Assembly: GCA_930367215.1 (NCBI GenBank) | Contig: OV884057.1 | Location: 199,939,621-200,003,620, forward strand | DNA from: Pollenia angustigena | Taxonomy: Eukaryota > Arthropoda > Insecta > Diptera > Polleniidae | DNA: 64,000 nucleotides | Reading direction: 5' to 3' | Shown here: piece by piece, positions 1-11,869 of the stretch | Layout of the letters: every line of letters begins with the position of its first letter | Numbering within the stretch: position 1 is the first letter of the stretch | The notes under the pieces: generated by a model | Seen by the model: the letters and a program-made list of their open reading frames with translations, nothing else | The model's database searches: none | Told to the model about the DNA's origin: nothing | Made by a program: the position numbers and the translations under genes

Positions 1-1702
1 CCAGCTATTAAAGTCGAACGGAACGTTTACCGTATCCGCAACACTTACGCATGAGTAACGAGACCTTAAGACAATCATCTCTGTTAGAGAAAAATTAGCT
101 TGGCCTTAAGCCAGCAAGTTTACAATAGAAAAAAAACTTGCTTTGGTAAGAAGACAAGCAACTTTGAAACGTGTCCAGCTTTAGACAAGCCACTTTTTAT
201 AAAAAAAATTAAGACTAGAGTATCTTTTCTACAGAAAACTTTTCAATAGAAAAAACAAATACCCTTGCTTGGCAAAAGCAAGCAGCTTTTCTATTATAAA
301 AACCTGCAAGCAACTTTTAAACCATTTATTAAACTCAAAGCAACTTTATAAGGAATTGTTTTATTTTGTTCTTTTCTTTTCATTTCTTTTTTATTTTAAT
401 CCCATTTTTTATTAACTCAAGACCACGATATAATCTTATAATAAATAATATTATTCCCCTAAGGAATACTTCCCCTTAAAGTACTTGCCACTGTTGCTGT
501 TGGCGATGTTGCTCTATTTATATTTAAGAAACATAAAAAAGGAAGACGCAAAGAAGAAAATCCAAAGCTGGCAAATGTTACGTATACGTGACTAGAATTA
601 TAACATTAACGAATTTTTTAACCAAAAAACGAAATAATAAAATTATAAAGTAAAATAATCAAAAAAAAAAATATATCCAAAATTCTTTTCCTTATTGAGC
701 ACTTTTACAATTTTTATTTTATTACAAATCATGGCACATTCCGATTTTCATTTTATACAAAACTAGAAATCTTATTTAGAAAAAAAATAATAAGAAAAAG
801 ACAAAAATGCCACAAAAAAAAGGAATGTTCGTATTGTTAACCAAAATAGCAAAAAATAAAAAGAAGTAAATGACAATAAAATAAAACTAAAATTCTCTTT
901 GAAAAAGAATAAAGGTCATCTGGGAAAGTAAGAAATCTGCGATGAAAGGACGAGGAACATGATTACAATTTGATTTTCCAATAAAGTCCTTTTGCTCATT
1001 TAAAGCACATTTACAGTTTAACGAAGCAAAAAATTTCATTTTAATAGTTGAATGCATCTTAAAACCACACAAAAAAAAAATCTGCTTTCGTGGGTGGCAG
1101 AAAAAAAAAAAAAAAAATGTTTCTTTAAAGTTATTAAAAATGGTTTGTAACATTTTGAGCACATTAATTTAATTCAATAAAAAAAAAAAATATGAAAATG
1201 TTCTACTTTTATAAAAATATTCCCTAAAATGTATTAAAATTAAATTTTCACTTTTAACATGAGAATGTTTGAAAAACAGATTATAAATTTACAATTTAAT
1301 TGCATTTGATTATAACTTTAGATAAAAGCAGCTGGCAATTAAAACTTTACAATTTATTTTTATTAAATATTAAAATTTCAAAGCTGCTTAAGTTTTTTGT
1401 TTTATTTTTCACATTTTTTCGTATATAAAATTTGCTGTTTGTGGTACTTGTTATATTTCCAAAATTTATTCTTTATTCAAATGAGATTTTGTGGCAATAA
1501 TTCCCTTTTTGTCTTTTGCAAATTGTTGTTAAGTGTTTGTTTCAACAGCGTAGTTCAGTTAAGTAGAACTCTTAGCTAAAGTGTTTTATAAATAGAAATT
1601 TTAAGTCCTTTAAATATAAACATCTGAGTAGAAGGTATAAAAAAAATAAATGCTCGTATATCAGTTCTCGTAAACATACGTGGGCGGTCTAAAAATAAGC
1701 CG
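1..1702. other. AT-rich stretch without recognisable gene
   Basis: Long A and T homopolymers and repeated AAGCAACTTT-type words between 110 and 350. Open frames are short and low complexity. I see no conserved motif or repeat boundary. Confidence 0.6.
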
Positions 1703-1957
1703 TTATATGAATTTTTTTTTTTTTTTTCCTTTATTCATTCCACTTGGGAACATAGGGCTTCTACAAGATTATTCCAACTTAATCTATCGTTACATGTAAG
1801 TTTAATCTCATCAAAAGTTTTATTTAATATTTTAAGTTCTTGGTTAAGTGTTCTGCGCCAAGAGTTCTTTGGACGACCGGGGCGTCGGCTGCCTTAAGGA
1901 TTCCATTCTAAAGCAGTCCTCGTGATGCTACCGTTTGGCTTTCTTATTATATGAATT
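1703..1957 (-). mobile_element. 5'-truncated non-LTR (LINE) insertion with target duplication
   Basis: An 11-bp direct repeat TTATATGAATT (1703-1713 and 1947-1957) flanks about 230 bp that begins, on the + strand, with a T run, i.e. a poly(A) tail on the minus strand. Read on the minus strand the body encodes ALEWNP, then RRPGRPKNSWRRTL, a stretch ending CNDRLSWNNLVEALCS, and a stop. This is the C-terminal tail typical of jockey/CR1-type LINE reverse transcriptases. One in-frame stop follows NP. The stop is followed directly by AATAAA and the poly(A), so there is essentially no 3' UTR. Classic dead-on-arrival LINE copy; family assignment is from memory. Confidence 0.8.
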
Positions 1958-2020
1958 AAGGCACAATTAATTTGGAAAACAATTTCTTTATTTCTTGACA
2001 TAGTATCCATTTAGTTCGAG

Positions 2021-2266
2021 ACACAGAAAAAATTCTCGCCAATTTGTTTTCAATGAAACCATTAATCAAAAATAAAATCAGTTTTAATTAAAAATTTAAT
2101 CAAGTGAATTAATTATTACTTATATCAACAACATAACTTTAAACAAAGTTGTTAATATCAAAAATATTTAATTGATACTATTAATTTGTTTACTGGTGCA
2201 AATTTAATTAATTAATTAAAAATATCACGATTTTTTTTATTGAAATGAATTTTTAATTTTTCTGTG
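2021..2266. repeat. MITE with ACACAGAAAAA termini
   Basis: Inverted ends ACACAGAAAAAATT (left) and AATTTTTCTGTGT (right) bound about 246 bp of AT-rich, TTAATT-rich DNA. The superfamily is not assignable; no clear target duplication. Confidence 0.5.
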
Positions 2267-2699
2267 TACACTTTTTCTCAGCGATATTCAATAGCTGTAA
2301 TACCCTGTTTGATTGCCACTACGCGCCCACGAGATGCCGTAAAAGCAACAAATAATAATAATAATACCCTGTTTTTAGTAAGAACTATGTAAATCCTTAA
2401 AAAAGGCATTTATCGCCAGCTCGTTCTCTTTCTTATTGAAAAATCTTTTATCACCGAGCTATTTTTTTTAAGTTTGGAAACAGAAATTCTTGCATCCAAA
2501 TCCAGCGAATGAGTTGCAAATTGAATCAAATCGAAACTTAACTCGTTGATTTTGGCCATCGCTTAAGTAGATGTGCGGACTTGAGCGTTGAGTCGAATAA
2601 GTCAACGCGCAGCTTTCTTATTTTTGGACATTCGGTCAATTTGCGGTGTATATTAGTACTTCTTAAAATGCCTATCATTTCAGCTAGTCCATGCATACT

Positions 2700-3118
2700 G
2701 GGTAACAATTAGAGTTTGCTAAAAACTGTAAAAATTTTAAACCTCGGTTTCGGTTTTAAAATGATTATAACCGGTCGGTTTAGGTTCGGTTTTGGGTTTT
2801 TGAAAATATTCAAGTAAAACTACATACTTATATATTTTTTTGTATGTAATTAAATTTTTTTATTTCTTTTAATTCGGGTACTTTTATTTAAAAAGAAACA
2901 TCTGTTCTTCTTAGTACTTATTTTAAGTTTAAAAAATTTTGAAATACCTTGCCATTGTTCCAGGCTGTAATATATAAATTTTTTTCTCATGAAGTTCGAG
3001 TATTATGTACGATTTAATATATTAAAGTAAAAGCTAAAACCGAGGTTTTTAAGTCGGTTTCGGTTTTTAAGCATTAAAACCGCGGTTTCGATTTCGGTTA
3101 AGTCCGAACAGCAATTAA
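2700..3118. repeat. AACCG/CGGTTT-rich repeat, possible hAT-type MITE
   Basis: Both ends are built of CGGTTT/AAACCG words in opposite orientation, around an AT-rich centre. Flanking AACAATTA and AGCAATTA could be 8-bp target duplications with one mismatch, but the terminal inverted repeat itself is weak. Confidence 0.35.
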
Positions 3119-3256
3119 TATTAATAATGCCAATGTAGCGGCGGAAAAATAAACAACAAACAATATTGAATACAACAAAAATTAAAAAAATTAAATTAAA
3201 AATTAAAAGAATAAAGTTTAATTCTCACTAAGTTACCTCGTTCGGGAAATATGGCC

Positions 3257-4001
3257 TTTTCAACTAGTGGTCGAAAATAAACATAACAAAATGTTCTTTA
3301 GTGTTCGGAACGGTAGAAATATGAAAAACACAAACTATAATAGTGTTTGCGTAGTAAAAACCTTGAAAAAAACGTTTCTCAATAAAAATACTGTGCTAAT
3401 CCAACTAAAAATAAAGATGAGAACATTTCATTGCGTTCGGCTTTTTGTTAAAGCCACAAACTTCTTTGTGTTCACTTGAGAACATTAATGTTCGTTAGTT
3501 TCTATTGTGTTTAGCGCCCTTTTGGCTGGTAAACACAACAAAAAACTTTTAACAAAAACATGTATGTACATATGATGATGAACAAACAGAAAATTTTAGC
3601 AGCACGAACAGCTTGTGTATATGTTGTGTTTGTGTAAAATTATCTTCCAGGCTTTTTGTTTTTTTTCGTATTTGTATTTTGTTTTTGTAAAAACATGTTT
3701 GATTTTTTTTACCTGCCAAAATGGCGCTAAGCACAACCAAAAGAAACGAACATTAATGAGATAAGCCCAACACAATGAAGTTTGTGGTTAAAAACAAACC
3801 TAACGGAAATAAATATTCTCATCTTTTTACTGAGTTGGATAAGAACAGTATTATTTTTGTGTTCAAAATATGACAAACAATGAAACGTTATTTCTTTTTA
3901 ATGATTTTATACACAAACACTATTAGTTTGTTTTCCACAAATCTATCGAACCGAACACTAAGGAGCGATATTTAGTGTTTATTTTCGAACACTGTTGAAA
4001 A
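3257..4001. repeat. 745-bp inverted-repeat element
   Basis: Left arm TTTTCAAC, then TGGTCGAAAATAAACA, TAGTGTTCGG and further words, and the right arm carries their complements in reverse order (CCGAACACTA, TGTTTATTTTCGAACA, GTTGAAAA). The arms extend inward with many mismatches to near the middle (AACATTAATGTTCG near 3482, GAACATTAATGAG near 3749). The open frames inside are by-products of the palindrome. A non-autonomous foldback-type element. Confidence 0.6.
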
Positions 4002-4703
4002 TAGCTATAGACGGGTTGCAATTTTTTATTGATATTTATATCAAATTTGTTGGGGTATTGAATCGGTTATGCTGGACGTTTTCGGAGTAGGTATCTTTTT
4101 TTTCTATTCTATATATATTTTTTATCTCAGTTAAGGCTAGGAAGCGTAAATACAGCAAAAATCTAAAAAAAAGTATTGCCGAGTGACCCTAAAAATTTAT
4201 AATGCAATTATTTGAGTCTAATTTCGTCCCAAAGTGACCAAATTTATAAACTTGTTTAATTAAACTAAATTGTAAATTTAACCTGCTAATTGTGTGCCTC
4301 ATTTAACACTTATATAGGAATAAAACATGCGTGCAATGTACTTTTTCAAAATCTCACATATTTTATAAGTAGTAACAATAAAAATATAGTTATAGAAATA
4401 AAAGTGATACAGTTGTCGACTTAAGAGTTTTACCGCCTAATAGGGTTACCAGACTAACTGGAATGGCCAGCTAAATAACAATTTGTCCAGTTAACAAAGA
4501 ATTTTAAAAACTAATGTTTTGTATTAATTATATACTGGATACAAAGAAAAAATTTACAATAAGCCGAAAGATACTTCAAATAATAAGATCCGTTTTTTAA
4601 ATGCAATAAAAACAAACGTATGTTTTGTGAAAGTACTTTAAGCATTTTAAACTCAAAAGAAAAAAAATTGAATGTACTTCCACTTTATAACTGCTGATAT
4701 ATT

Positions 4704-4812
4704 CAGGCCTGTCACAGAAATCCATCCCGGTTGAAAGTGGTAGTGATTTCGTATCTTGCTTCACATAACACAAAATTACTTTCGATCGGAATTGATTTCT
4801 GGGACAGGCCTG
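4704..4812. repeat. 109-bp MITE with CAGGCCTGTC termini
   Basis: Near-palindromic: CAGGCCTGTCACAGAAATC at left, complement of GATTTCTGGGACAGGCCTG at right, with inner matches continuing to ACTTTCGA. No protein. No convincing target duplication. Confidence 0.6.
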
Positions 4813-5044
4813 ATTAACGAGTCTTAATTTCGATTAATACATCAAAAATAATAATAAAAAAGCCGATTTAAAATTTGTTGTTACTTATAACCTTTTGGAT
4901 TTTAAGTGACGATATGTAATTTGACGTAGGACTGAGTTTTAGTTTTAACGTTTTCTTGTTTTAATTTTTTTGTTATTTCTTTTTTATATAAAAAAATTTT
5001 GCTTTTTTTGAACTATCGTCCAAGTATAAGTGTATTTATGTAAA

Positions 5045-5440
5045 TTTTTAGTAATAGGTGGTAGTTATTTCATACATTACCTGGTAAGTAGTTGTCATTA
5101 CAATTGTCATTATTCAGAAAACTTCAATAAATACTTACTAGTAATGACCTCAGCAACTACTTATTACTTCTGTTATTTTCACCACTGAATATTTGCTTAC
5201 CGGTAACGTACTCAATAACTACTTATTTTGGCTTCTGGTAAGTTTATTGTAAGTACTTACAATTCAACTTACTAGTAGTTAAATAATAACTAGGTATTTT
5301 TTGACTTCTAGTAAGTGTATTTTGTAAGTACTGAATTCCTTTGGACACCTCGAACAAAAATAAGTAGTTATTCAGCCGAAAAATAAGCAGTGTTTATTTT
5401 CTCCAACATTATTTGCTAACTTACCAGGTAAGTAAAGTTT
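5045..5440. repeat. TTACTAGTAAGT-type dispersed repeat block
   Basis: Words such as TTACCTGGTAAGTAG, CTTACTAGTAA and CTTACCAGGTAAGTA recur in both orientations over about 390 bp, giving several overlapping short palindromes. Reads as a MITE or satellite-like relic. Confidence 0.4.
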
Positions 5441-5724
5441 TTGCTGGGTAGTTTTCTTCTTGGCTTGGGCAAACATTATTTAACAGTTTTCATTATAGGA
5501 TTATCATCTTAGGAATAAGGTTTAGCAAATAAATATATATTATTAAATATAAAGCCGAGGTTATTTATTTTGGGACTTATCGTCAAATTTTTGTTAGGCC
5601 TGAAAATTCCTTAAGTCATATCTATGCATTTTGTTGGTTCCTTACCTTCGTGAATTGTTGTTATTCAAATTAACTCTTTATTATAAAAACTAATTTGATT
5701 TTTGTATTTTTATGTATTCAAATT

Positions 5725-5851
5725 AAAACCGGTTCACCGGTTATTTTTAAAAAGTCTTACCCGAAAACCGGTTTTGTTAAAATAGCAGCTATTCGGAATA
5801 TTCGAAAACCGGTTTTTGAAAAAAGTCGAATAATCGATCTCCCTAGTATAA
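5725..5851. repeat. AACCGGTT palindrome-rich segment
   Basis: Several ACCGGTT/AACCGGT palindromes and a terminal GATCTCCCTAG word resembling hAT MITE ends elsewhere in the window. The other end was not found. Confidence 0.3.
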
Positions 5852-6438
5852 ACTAGCACATTCGGCTAATTTTAGGACCGCCCTCGTCAAGCAGTATAAT
5901 TTTAAAACGTTTAAAGGCCGTACGTGTACAATTTTATTTTCATATACTTACTGTCGCATACATAAGTTGTTATAATAAAAGATATTTCAAGCATTCTTAT
6001 GAATATATTATATAATTTATTATATTTTTAATAAAAATTCATTCCAGTTCAATTGTTTAACCATATGTTTTTTAGTAATTTTTCAAACCAGATATAAATG
6101 TATGTCTCTTAAGGGTGTTACGTATTAAAATCAGTATAAAATAAAAAATGTACCCATTCCGCTGGATGAGGGTTAAAAGTTCGCATTATTTGATTAAAAT
6201 CAATAATTTTAAAAAAATAAAATATTTTGAATAAAAAATGTAGTTCTTGAAAACAAAAAATTTACTAAAAATTCTTACTAACAAAAAATTAAAGGGATTA
6301 TTGTATGTTTTATAGTTTAAAAAACTTTTTTAGTAATTCCCGAAAGTGGCTCATTACTTTTTGCAAATACATGAAATTTGCAGTTCGAAGGTATCTAATA
6401 AACAATTCTTCTCATTCCTATAACGATTTTCACTGCAA

Positions 6439-6697
6439 GGCGGTATTTATACGATGTCTTTTCGGACATGTCGTTTTATTAATTGTCTTTGAACATGCTA
6501 CCAAAAAACTTCTGCATGTTGCCTGTGTCTTTTCAAACATATCTGTTTTTATGTCTTATTGTCTAAACATATTAAAAAACATGAAAACTTATTTCGTGTC
6601 TGTTTGGCACCCCTCTTCCTTCTCTACCCCGATCACCAACAAACAAAACAAGCGTGTTTGTTAGACATGTCTTAAAAGTCACCGTATAAATGCTGCC
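6439..6697. repeat. PIF/Harbinger-like MITE, GGCGGTATTTATACG termini
   Basis: Left GGCGGTATTTATACGATGTC and right complement GGCAGCATTTATACGGTGAC form a roughly 20-bp inverted repeat. Flanks CAA/TAA fit a 3-bp target duplication with one change. The 119-residue open frame across the left end is not a gene. Confidence 0.5.
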
Positions 6698-6699
6698 TA

Positions 6700-8620
6700 A
6701 GTCCTAAGTAATACCAGCAATTTGTCCCTATTTTTATTGATTTTTAATTGCTTAGAATGTTAATTATTCTCGATAATATCTACTTTTTCTAGTGATTATT
6801 TGCAACAAAATTGCGTGACGAATTATGATATTTTGATTAAATTTTTTTAAAAAACTAAAAAACGTATCATTAATTTTTTTGATAATCGGTCCATTAATAA
6901 CCAAATGCCCTTAATGGCTTCATGACTCATAGTTGGTCATAACTCCCATATAAATCGCTCTCACGAAAATTTTAAAATCTGTTAAAAAACCACAAATGTG
7001 TCTTATATGATGAATAGTGGTGAGTTAAAAAAATCGGCATATAAAACATTCCGAGTAAAACACTACAACTTGCGTTTTGCTAAGTTTTTTTGAATTATTC
7101 TTCACCAAAATTTAACATTTCTGTCATCTCAACCTTTTAACAAATTCACTCTTTCAAGGACTCACTTAAATTCCTTTCTTTATTGCTCCCATTAAAAACT
7201 TAACAAATTCATTTTGATATTGTAAATCCATTTTTTCTCTGCAAAATTTCTTTGCAAATAAAAATATTTTAAATATCTTTATTGTACAATATTAACATCT
7301 TAAAATAGAACTTTTGTAAAGTACCCTTTTTCCCTCCCAAGTTTTGCAAAAAATAAGTTATAATTTCTATATTAGCAAAATAGCGTTTTATTAAATGTAC
7401 AAACAAAAAAAAGAAACGCGAAATATTAGAAAAGTTTTCAATAAAAGCAATAAATAAATAACTAAACAACAATACAACAAAAAAAAAAAAAACTTTTGAG
7501 TTTGCAGTTTCTGCTTGTTACTTATAAAACATTTTGTTCTAAAAATTTTTCAAATGGTTTAAGCTGGAACAACTTTTTCTTATAATTGTCTTCAAATGTG
7601 TGTGAGAAACGAAGAGCATTTTGCAAAAACCGGACGTTTATTATGGTTTTAATACAATAAAGAATGTGGTAAAACCTGGAAAGAAGTGGGTTTAGAGAGA
7701 GAGAGAGAGAGATATAGAATATGACCGGAAAGGAAGTTTTAGATTAGAAATCAAACAAAGCTGTTATAATGCTTGTGTTAGTAAGATGTTTATCATAGTT
7801 ATTTAAACATCACAACAGTAGTGAGGCTATAATGAGTTTGTTGTTATGTGCGTAACATAAACATATTTATATGGGGGATTTCATGTCCAGTGACCCAATT
7901 TTGAAATCTATGTTTTCCGATTTGGAAATTTGCACCAAGGTTAGTCCTATTGGATAGTAGTTTAGACACAAATGTTTGTGTCTAAATGTTTGTTCAAAAG
8001 AAAGCTTTCCTTTAAGGTAGTTTTGGTCGCTTTTGGGATGCGAGTGGTTTATGTATAAAAAAAAATAATTTCTAACTCTAGACGAGGGTTTTTCAATTTT
8101 TAACATACGAACTATTTTGAATTATTTCCTATTTGTGTTTAAGTGTTTCTAAAGCCTTAAAAATAAAACGTATGCAAAGAAACAAGACAAATTAACCTTT
8201 CCGACGATATGTTACAAACTCAACTTATATTTTATACCTTCGATACTGTAATGCCCATAATATGTAAAACCCAGGAATAAAATCACTTTTTTCTGTAGAA
8301 ATGTTGACAAATAATTCTTTTTTAAAAAAAAAGTCCAAACTAAAAAAAAAACAGTTTAGAAAGAAAAAGCTTAAATCAGCGACCGTAAAATACGGTGGCC
8401 CAAAATACAAAAGTATCGAATATTCGCGCTCCACAACGCTGATCCTATTCGAATAATTCTTAAAAATGTTCAGTCCAAATTTGAGCACAATTGGTCAATA
8501 TTTAGAGGTTGCGATAGTTTATTGATTTTTTGGGGTAAGATAGAAATATAACATACTCTGATTTAATGTGGTAATATTCACTGTTTATTTAAAAACTAAA
8601 AATATTAAATAAAGATCGCC
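6700..8620. other. AT-rich stretch, only a GA microsatellite seen
   Basis: No gene or bounded repeat recognised. A perfect (AG)n run lies at 7694-7712. Open frames of 60 to 90 codons here lack any motif. Confidence 0.55.
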
Positions 8621-8639
8621 TTCGTAATCCAACGAGCAA

Positions 8640-10330
8640 GATGGCACACGCCTAGTGCATGAAATTTAACTTTCATTATTCCTGATTTATTTGCACCAGC
8701 AAGAAAATTAAGACAAAGCGTAAGGAGTTCACGATTATCGTCCCTTGACTTTTGATGGCATCGGTGTAATATTCATGCATTTGCTGTTGAAGCAATTTAC
8801 TTGTATGGAATAGAGTATCATCTCAGACTTTGAAGTTTTCTTTATCATTATTTGGCCATTGATTTTTAAAACTTTTAAATTGTTGCACTTCGGGACCTCC
8901 GCTTGTGCCAAAATACTCTTTAAAACCATTGGAAAGCATGACCTCACACATATGATGGCGACAAGCAATCCATATTAGGTCTTTATTTATTCGTTTTTCA
9001 ATTAAAGTACATGCACGTAGCTTTAAACCAGTGCTGGAGGCGTTAGTGTCAAAGCATAGTCCTCGAATTGGGTTTTTTTATTGACCAATCGGTACAGACA
9101 CCCAAAGAAGCGGTAGCATGTTCTACACCGGTTCCTTTTGTGATCTTCGGAACTGCAAACAATTGTATACCCTCCACCACAATCAGTTGTGAAGAGGGTA
9201 TATTAAGTTTGTCATTCCGTGTGAAACTTTTTTATTATTCATCTCAGACCCCATAAAGAATATATATTCTGGGTCCTTGAGTAATTCTAAGTCGATTTAG
9301 CCATGTCCGTCTGTCTGTCTGTCCGTCTCACTTTCGAACAACTGAAAAGAATTGAACAAACTTGGTGCCAAATTGCTTGTAGTTATCCTAAGCAGTTTGG
9401 GATTGAAATCCAGCAAAATCGGTTCAGTAGGACCAGAGCTATGAATCAAAATGTGGAACCACCACCTAAAAAAATTGATAATTTTGTTACAAAAAATAAC
9501 ATAAATGCTGGAACAAGGCACGGAATGAGATAAGATTTTGTAAAAATTTGTTTTATTTGACTGGAAATCACGCTGTTAAATTTCGTGAAGATCCGTCCAT
9601 AATTTACCCTAAGCCCCATATAAACACTACTCCCGGAAAACAGTACGCCTAAAGCCGTAAAAAATAATGCAATCATAACAAATTTTGGCTCTTCACAGTT
9701 TTATAGGACTTTAAATGATATTGTGAAATTCCGTGAAGATCGGTACATAATATACCCTAGGCCCCATAGAAACCCTACTCCCGGAAAACAGTTTGGTACA
9801 CCTAAAACCATAATTAATAATGCTATCATAACAGAAATTGGTACGTCACAGTTTTAAAGGACTAGAAATGACGCTGTGAAATTTAGTGATGATCGGTTCA
9901 AAATTTACCCTAGGCCGCATACAAACCCTACTACCGGAAAACAGTTTAGTCGCCCAAAACCATAATTAATAACAAATCGTCACAGTTTAAGATAATATTA
10001 ATAAATAGACATCATACAGATATTACTCCTTAAACATTCGAACTGTCGGTGGAGGGTATCAAAGATTCGGCACAGCCGAATATAGCACTCTAACTTGTTT
10101 TATTTCCATTGCCACTGATGAGTATAGCAAGCAACTCTATCGACTGTTTTGTTCTCATCAGTTTTACACCGTCAATAGATCCAATAAAGTCGGTTGTAAT
10201 AACAGATTTCATTTTTATTGGTTTAGTTGTATTTTGTTTTTCTGACTCACTTTCGGAAAGCGTAGATAATCTAGACACTTCTTCAAAAGCTCTTCGACTT
10301 TCATGTAAATCTAGTAAAGATCAAAGAAAG
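8640..10330 (-). pseudogene. Decayed transposon protein with FDTxASxTG and ACRHH motifs, split by a mini-me repeat
   Basis: Minus-strand reading from 10330 gives an N-terminal piece with SRRAFEEVSRLSTLSESESE and MKSVITTDFIGSIDGVKLMR. From about 9165 down to 8760, after the inserted repeat, it continues with IQLFAVPKITKGTG, then in another frame GLCFDTNASSTGLKLRAC, RINKDLIWIACRHHMCEVML, GPEVQQFKSF and NQWPN. I recall proteins with the same order of motifs as multi-copy, unnamed proteins in arthropod genomes. An Asp in FDTxASxTG followed by a C-x-H-H motif resembles DDE transposases, but this is inference. At least two frame breaks plus the insertion, so it cannot make a full protein. Confidence 0.55.
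9167..10100. mobile_element. mini-me type dispersed repeat
   Basis: Signature order: a TA-rich run (9260-9272), a core with GGGTCCTTGAGTAATTC and GTCGATTTAGCCAT, then a (GTCY)n run at 9304-9330. This matches mini-me elements known in Diptera. The ends carry inverted ATACCCTCCACC (9167-9178) and GGTGGAGGGTAT (10048-10059), and a hairpin ATTCGGC-ACA-GCCGAAT at 10065-10081. The 3' half has three imperfect units of about 150 bp starting near 9586, 9733 and 9886 (GTGAAGATCGGT, then ACCCTAGGCC, then CCGGAAAACAG). It interrupts the minus-strand transposon gene around it. Confidence 0.7.
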
Positions 10331-10380
10331 TATGAAAAGTATCTCCAATAAATAAACAAGTACAAAAATGATAAGCCGTA

Positions 10381-11685
10381 AAAAAGGGTGGTTAAATTTC
10401 AAGGGCCGATGTTGATTTTGAATAAAACACAAACTATTTAGGAAATTATTGTAATTTTATTTTATTATGATATATTGGTATTACTCAATTATGTATGGAA
10501 CAAAATATCGGCCAAATGGGCGCCGCGACCACGGCGGCACACCTCCATCCGATGGTCCAAATTTTCGATGACCCTGAGGCATAATGGAGGTTCTATGCCG
10601 TTAATGTGCCGATTTATGTCATCCTTTAGCTCTTGAATTGTTGCTGGCTTATCGACGTACACCTTTTCTTTCAAATAACCCCAAAGAAAAAAGTCCAACG
10701 GTGTCAAATCACATGATCTTGGCGGCCAATTGACATCGCCATTACGTGAGATAACACGGCCATTGAATTTGTTGCGCAAAAGAGCCATTCGTTAGCTGTG
10801 TGGCAAGTGGCACCGTCCTGCTGAAACCACATATCGTCCACATCCATATCTTCCAATTCGGGCCATAAAAAGTTCGTTATCATCTCACGATAGCGAACAC
10901 CATTCACAGTAACTGCCTGACCGGCCTCATTTTGGAAAAAATACGGCCCGATGATGCCGCCAGCCCATAAACCGCACCAAACAGTCACTCTTTGTGGGTG
11001 CATTGGTTTTTCGACAATCACTCTTGGATTCTCCTTCGCCCAAATGCGGCAATTCTGTTTATTGACGAATCCACTGAGGTGAAAATGTGCCTCATCACTG
11101 AAGATGATTTTCTTCGAAAATTGATCATCCACTGTTGCCATTTCTTGCCACCATTCTGCCCATTCACGACGTTTGGAATGGTCAAGAGGCTTTAGTTCTT
11201 GAGCCAATTGCACCTTGTAAGCGTGTAAATGCAAGTCTTTATGCATAATGTTCATCAACGACGAGCGTGAGAGGTGCAATTGTTGGGCACGACGACGAGT
11301 TGAGGTGGACGGCTCTTCAGCCACACTATCGCGAACAGCAGCAATATTTTCTGCAGTACGAGCTGTACGAGCATGCACTGGTGTTCTCACATCTTCTACC
11401 GACCCGGTTTGCTCGAATTTTTCCACGATTTTTGCGATTGTACGCACATTTGGACGATCAAATTGACCAAAAAAATCACGAAGTGCACGATATGCATTTT
11501 GATTTGAACGCCCATTTTCATAATAAGTCTGGATAACTTTAACACGTTGTTGGATTGTGTATCTCTCCATGGTTCAAATTGAGTAAGTCTGAAATAGAGA
11601 AATGTCAAATAAAATTCGGAAAAAAACTTGGCGTTTAGGTGTGGTTCACATTCAACATCGGCCCTTACAATATAACCACCCTTTA
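10381..11685 (-). mobile_element. mariner-family element, DD41D type (copy 1)
   Basis: TA flanks (10379-10380 and 11684-11687) bound a 1.3 kb unit with imperfect terminal inverted repeats AAAGGGTGGTTAAATTTCAA and complement. GGGCCGATGTTGA is shared by both ends. The transposase lies on the minus strand. The same family recurs, broken up, at 21110-27624. Confidence 0.9.
10489..11570 (-). pseudogene. mariner transposase, one frameshift
   Basis: Would cut and paste the element at TA sites. The minus-strand frame from ATG 11570 gives an N-terminal helix-turn-helix pair (MERYTIQQRVKVIQTYYENG, RSSLMNIMHK), the first catalytic Asp in FSDEAHF and the second in QQDGATCHTA. A frameshift near 10780 then moves to a second frame, which carries NWPPRSCDLTPLDFFLWGYL with the third Asp. 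Allowing one residue lost at the frameshift, 41 residues separate the second and third Asp: the DD41D spacing of rosa-type mariners rather than classic DD34D. About 360 residues in all, usual for the family. Otherwise unbroken, so a fairly young copy. Confidence 0.88.
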
Positions 11686-11869
11686 TAAGATGTGAAACAT
11701 ATAAGTCGCCATTCATCGCGACCTCTAAATATTGTCCCATAGAGCCAATTTTTGGTATACACATACATTTTAGCAAAAGAAAAAAAATTCAAGCTTGTGG
11801 AGACAGTATTGGACTATACTTTTGCTTTGCCATACAAGTGTGGGCCAGTCTAATGTGCACTCATCGTTT

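Noticed and set aside
6305..6664. 119-codon frame
   Set aside because: Overlaps the left end of a MITE, low complexity, no recognisable domain.
9303..9533. Overlapping frames on both strands at 9.3-9.7 kb
   Set aside because: Shadows of the mini-me repeat, including its GTCY run.
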